From NCBI GenBank assembly GCA_949289215.1, contig CASENC010000011.1, positions 1 to 64,000 on the forward strand: 64,000 nt of DNA, written 5' to 3'. The DNA is from an uncultured Bacteroidales bacterium (GTDB lineage: Bacteria > Bacteroidota > Bacteroidia > Bacteroidales > Muribaculaceae). A program made the translations under genes and the position numbers. Positions within the stretch are counted from its first letter, which is position 1. Every line of letters begins with the position of its first letter. The notes under the pieces are model-generated. The model was not told the origin of the DNA and did no database searches. It saw only the letters and a program-made list of their open reading frames with translations. This document shows positions 61,764 through 64,000 of this stretch, piece by piece.

Positions 61764-62699
61764 ATGCCATCGAAATTTGAACTTAACATATTGGGGTGCG
61801 GGAGTGCCACGGCATCGCTGCGGCACTTCCCGTCGTGCCAGGTGCTGAATATCCGCGACAACCTGTTTATGATTGATTGCGGCGAAGGTGCGCAGCTGCA
61901 ATTGCGCAAAATGTCGCTCAAGTATGCCCGGCTGGGGCACATATTCATAAGCCACCTGCATGGCGACCACTGCTTCGGCCTGCCGGGACTTGTTTCCACC
62001 ATGGCACTGTTAGGGAAAACAGGGGAAATCACCATACATACATTCGATGAAGGCCGGCAAATCTTCGGCGAGATACTTGGCTTCTTTTGCCGCGAACTGC
62101 CATTCAACGTGCGTTTCAACGTAATCTCCCCCACCGACCGGCAAACAATATATGAAGACGATGCCATAACCGTGCAGTCGTTCCCGCTTTTTCACCGGGT
62201 GCCCACGGTGGGTTTCCTGTTTGCCGAAAAACCGAAACCGAGACACATACGCGGCGACATGGCAAAATACCACGGTGTGCCCCACTACATGATGAACGAC
62301 TTGCGCATGGGAGCCGACTTCACTGCAGCCGACGGCACGATAATACCCAACGAGGCACTGACCACTGCAGCCGACCCGTGTGTGAGTTACGCTTACTGTT
62401 CCGACACGGTCCGCTCGCGGCACGTGGCCGAAGATGTCGCGGGTGTAGATTGGCTCTACCATGAGGCCACCTACGACGCATCGCTATCCCAAAAAGCCCG
62501 CGCACGCGGCCACAGCACATGTGCCGATGCCGCCCGCATAGCACTGGAAGCCGGAGCGAAACACCTCATACTGGGGCATTTCTCAAAACGCTACATCGAC
62601 ACCGCTCCACTGGTCGCCGAAGCACGTACCATATTCCCCTCGACCATTGCCGCCGAGGAATGTCTCACCATCGACCTCACCACTCCGCCGCGGCTATAG
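61764..62699 (+). CDS. rnz: Ribonuclease Z
   Basis: A 311-residue metallo-beta-lactamase-fold endonuclease that trims the 3' ends of tRNA precursors. The zinc motif is HLHGDHCFGLPG, with other ligands in DCGEGAQ, YCSDT and LGHFSKRY. tRNA genes here lack encoded CCA, as shown by the tRNA-Pro in this window, which fits the need for this enzyme. Confidence 0.95.
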   Translation: MPSKFELNILGCGSATASLRHFPSCQVLNIRDNLFMIDCGEGAQLQLRKMSLKYARLGHIFISHLHGDHCFGLPGLVSTMALLGKTGEITIHTFDEGRQIFGEILGFFCRELPFNVRFNVISPTDRQTIYEDDAITVQSFPLFHRVPTVGFLFAEKPKPRHIRGDMAKYHGVPHYMMNDLRMGADFTAADGTIIPNEALTTAADPCVSYAYCSDTVRSRHVAEDVAGVDWLYHEATYDASLSQKARARGHSTCADAARIALEAGAKHLILGHFSKRYIDTAPLVAEARTIFPSTIAAEECLTIDLTTPPRL

Positions 62700-62702
62700 C
62701 CG

Positions 62703-62855
62703 TCAATTCTTGTTAAGGATTACCAATGCCCCTATCACACCCGGTATCCAACCACAGCATGTGAGGATAAAAACTATCAACATGGAACCGCAACCGCGGT
62801 CATACACGGCAAGCGGCGGGAAAATAATGGAAAGCAATACTCTGAATATCGACAT
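62703..62855 (-). CDS. Pmp3/YqaE family small membrane protein
   Basis: 50 residues from the ATG at 62855: IIFPPLAVYDRGCGSMLIVFILTCC and on to GWIPGVIGALVIL. Two membrane helices with the PPLAV and GCG motifs and the GxIPGxIxA turn of the family. Linked to membrane potential or salt stress in other organisms. A longer frame from 62969 would overlap the GT2 gene and was not chosen. Confidence 0.85.
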   Translation of the reverse strand: MSIFRVLLSIIFPPLAVYDRGCGSMLIVFILTCCGWIPGVIGALVILNKN

Positions 62856-62872
62856 AGTACTACAACGTTTTT

Positions 62873-63679
62873 TTAAGCCGGAACATAATTTTTCTTGATA
62901 TACTTCACCCCCTGCATCACATGGCCGAGCATAGTGAAGAACTTCAACGGATTGCGGCACGAACGCCATGCCAGCCTAACGTAGCGCAGCGGTGCCGAGC
63001 CGTCCTTATAGGCAAGATGTATGTAAGCGGCAATTGCCATTACGCGCCGCGGGTCGCCATCACATTGCCCGGTTGCTGCCGGATGGTCGTGCCGCACAAT
63101 GGCGTAAGGGAAATAAAACCAATTCAACCCTTTTTCAAGCGCATCGAGCATAAACACGTTCTCCTCGCCCGAATCAAGCACCGGCGCATTGGCTCCAAAC
63201 AACCGGTTGAACCACACCTTGCCCTGTACCGACTTGCGGCGGAAGGCAATCTCGATGCTCGACAGAAAATATCCTTTGGGGCGTTGCCGCATATCAAACG
63301 AATATGACGGGTAATCCTTAGGGGCCACACGGGATTCATACTTAAACGAAGCGATGTCGAGCGTCGGGTGCGACTCAAACACTTCCACAATATGCGCTAC
63401 ATGATTTGGGATATATTCCAAATCATCATCGGCAATAAGGCAAACGTCGCCCGAAGCATGACTCATGGCATTATTCCGGTTTCCCGACAAGCCTTTACCC
63501 ACGGTTGTCACCACTTTCACATCATCGCGCTGCAATACCGGCGGCAATTGCCCTGCAACAAAATCGTCGCTTTGCTGCCACGATACAAGATATGATATGT
63601 TGTGCATCGGCGGCATAAGCACATCGGCCACGCCGGCAATGCGGTCGTTATACGTGCAAATTAAAATTTCAAGCGTCAT
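62873..63679 (-). CDS. Glycosyltransferase family 2
   Basis: 268 residues. GT-A opening LEILICTYNDRI, the DxD-type ADDDLEY at about 83-89, and a GLSGNRNNAMSHASGD segment before it. The C-terminus is amphipathic rather than clearly membrane-spanning. Donor and acceptor unknown. The Pmp3-like gene follows by 17 bases. Promoter at 63704-63733. Confidence 0.85.
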   Translation of the reverse strand: MTLEILICTYNDRIAGVADVLMPPMHNISYLVSWQQSDDFVAGQLPPVLQRDDVKVVTTVGKGLSGNRNNAMSHASGDVCLIADDDLEYIPNHVAHIVEVFESHPTLDIASFKYESRVAPKDYPSYSFDMRQRPKGYFLSSIEIAFRRKSVQGKVWFNRLFGANAPVLDSGEENVFMLDALEKGLNWFYFPYAIVRHDHPAATGQCDGDPRRVMAIAAYIHLAYKDGSAPLRYVRLAWRSCRNPLKFFTMLGHVMQGVKYIKKNYVPA

Positions 63680-63703
63680 TTATATTCCTCCCCGGAAAAT
63701 ATA

Positions 63704-63733
63704 CAAAGTTAACTATTATTCCTCCAATACCAA
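63704..63733 (-). promoter_or_regulatory. Promoter of the GT2 gene
   Basis: On the minus strand TTG (63731-63733), 19 bases, TAACTTTG (63704-63711, exact). The ATG is 24 bases further. Confidence 0.55.
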
Positions 63734-63749
63734 GGCTGCACATGAAAAT

Positions 63750-64000
63750 TCATCTTGACGGCAGCAATTGTGCCATCAAACTTGCCACCGCCGATGAAAA
63801 TTCATCAAGGGTTTGGTGGCGACATTCGGCCAGACGGGCATAAATCTCACCGACAGGCAACCGTGACTCATCGGTTTCGACAAGCAAGCGGTCGGCCGGA
63901 GTAATATTCACGGCATCGGGGTTAAACCGTTCCCCGTAAGAAATGAAAAAACCCGCATCGAGCAATCGGCGTGCCACGCGGGCATTACCCCGGAAGCCAT
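63750..64000 (-). CDS. TatD family metal-dependent hydrolase, 5' part missing
   Basis: Only the C-terminal 83 codons are inside the window; the gene continues past 64000. The readable frame is GFRGNARVARRLLDAGFFIS, then YGERFNPDAV and PADRLLVETDES, where the Asp in ETDES is the last metal ligand of TatD-like deoxyribonuclease/amidohydrolase proteins. A GTG at 63977 is only an internal codon. It is followed by the GT2 promoter region. Confidence 0.8.
   Translation of the reverse strand, partial: GFRGNARVARRLLDAGFFISYGERFNPDAVNITPADRLLVETDESRLPVGEIYARLAECRHQTLDEFSSAVASLMAQLLPSR

Overview
This window looks like chromosomal DNA from a member of the Bacteroidales, probably outside the genus Bacteroides (a Muribaculaceae-like lineage would fit). 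Four things point there. Promoters match the Bacteroidota form (TTTG or TTG, about 19-21 bases, then TAnnTTTG). The ornithine carbamoyltransferase has Pro90, which marks the N-succinylornithine enzyme. Lipoproteins start with a C followed by charged residues. There is a DUF4249/TonB-receptor pair, and a C10 peptidase has a type IX secretion tail. The genus is inference.

Layout. 1-7.6 kb: rubrerythrin, tRNA-Pro(CGG), succinylornithine carbamoyltransferase with a secreted barrel protein, a sugar cytidylyltransferase/phosphoesterase pair, a trans-editing protein, and recF-dciA. 7.6-14.4 kb: DUF4249 lipoprotein with its TonB receptor, then nadB, an unknown partner and a GT4 glycosyltransferase. 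14.4-26.1 kb: a radical SAM protein, a CNNM/CBS membrane protein, a repeat-filled gap, the operon plsC-like / sigma-54 activator / lptE / unknown / secG, then queG with a polysaccharide deacetylase and a DUF2723 membrane protein. 26.3-31.7 kb: an acyltransferase, lemA with two TPM-domain genes, small unknown proteins and panB.

31.8-35.2 kb is an AT-rich accessory island. It holds an AAA ATPase, a DUF4417 gene that seems split by a run of six A from a toxin-like HxH domain, an immunity-like gene and a candidate small RNA. 35.2-49.9 kb returns to core genes: a YfhO-like protein, lrgAB, polA (with apparently dead proofreading residues), a membrane LytTR regulator with a MATE exporter, asparaginase and a large C10 peptidase. 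50.0-53.6 kb is a second AT-rich island with an IS1595-type transposase, small unknown genes and a long structured leader with pseudoknot potential. 53.7-64.0 kb holds an S9/M28 peptidase pair, an isolated phage capsid-like gene with a membrane or lipoprotein N-terminus plus a small partner, a DUF4954 beta-helix protein, an orphan HigA-like regulator, ribonuclease Z, a Pmp3-like peptide, a GT2 glycosyltransferase and the end of a TatD-family gene.

The gaps carry several repeat families that recur in the window: 28-base palindromes whose centres differ but stay self-complementary, a nested inverted-repeat element beside a minimal version of itself, and an 81-83 base promoter-bearing repeat in front of both panB and the DUF4954 gene. 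The strongest candidates for something undescribed are the orphan capsid-like gene, the split DUF4417/HxH locus with its candidate RNA, and the structured leader at 52.4-52.5 kb.
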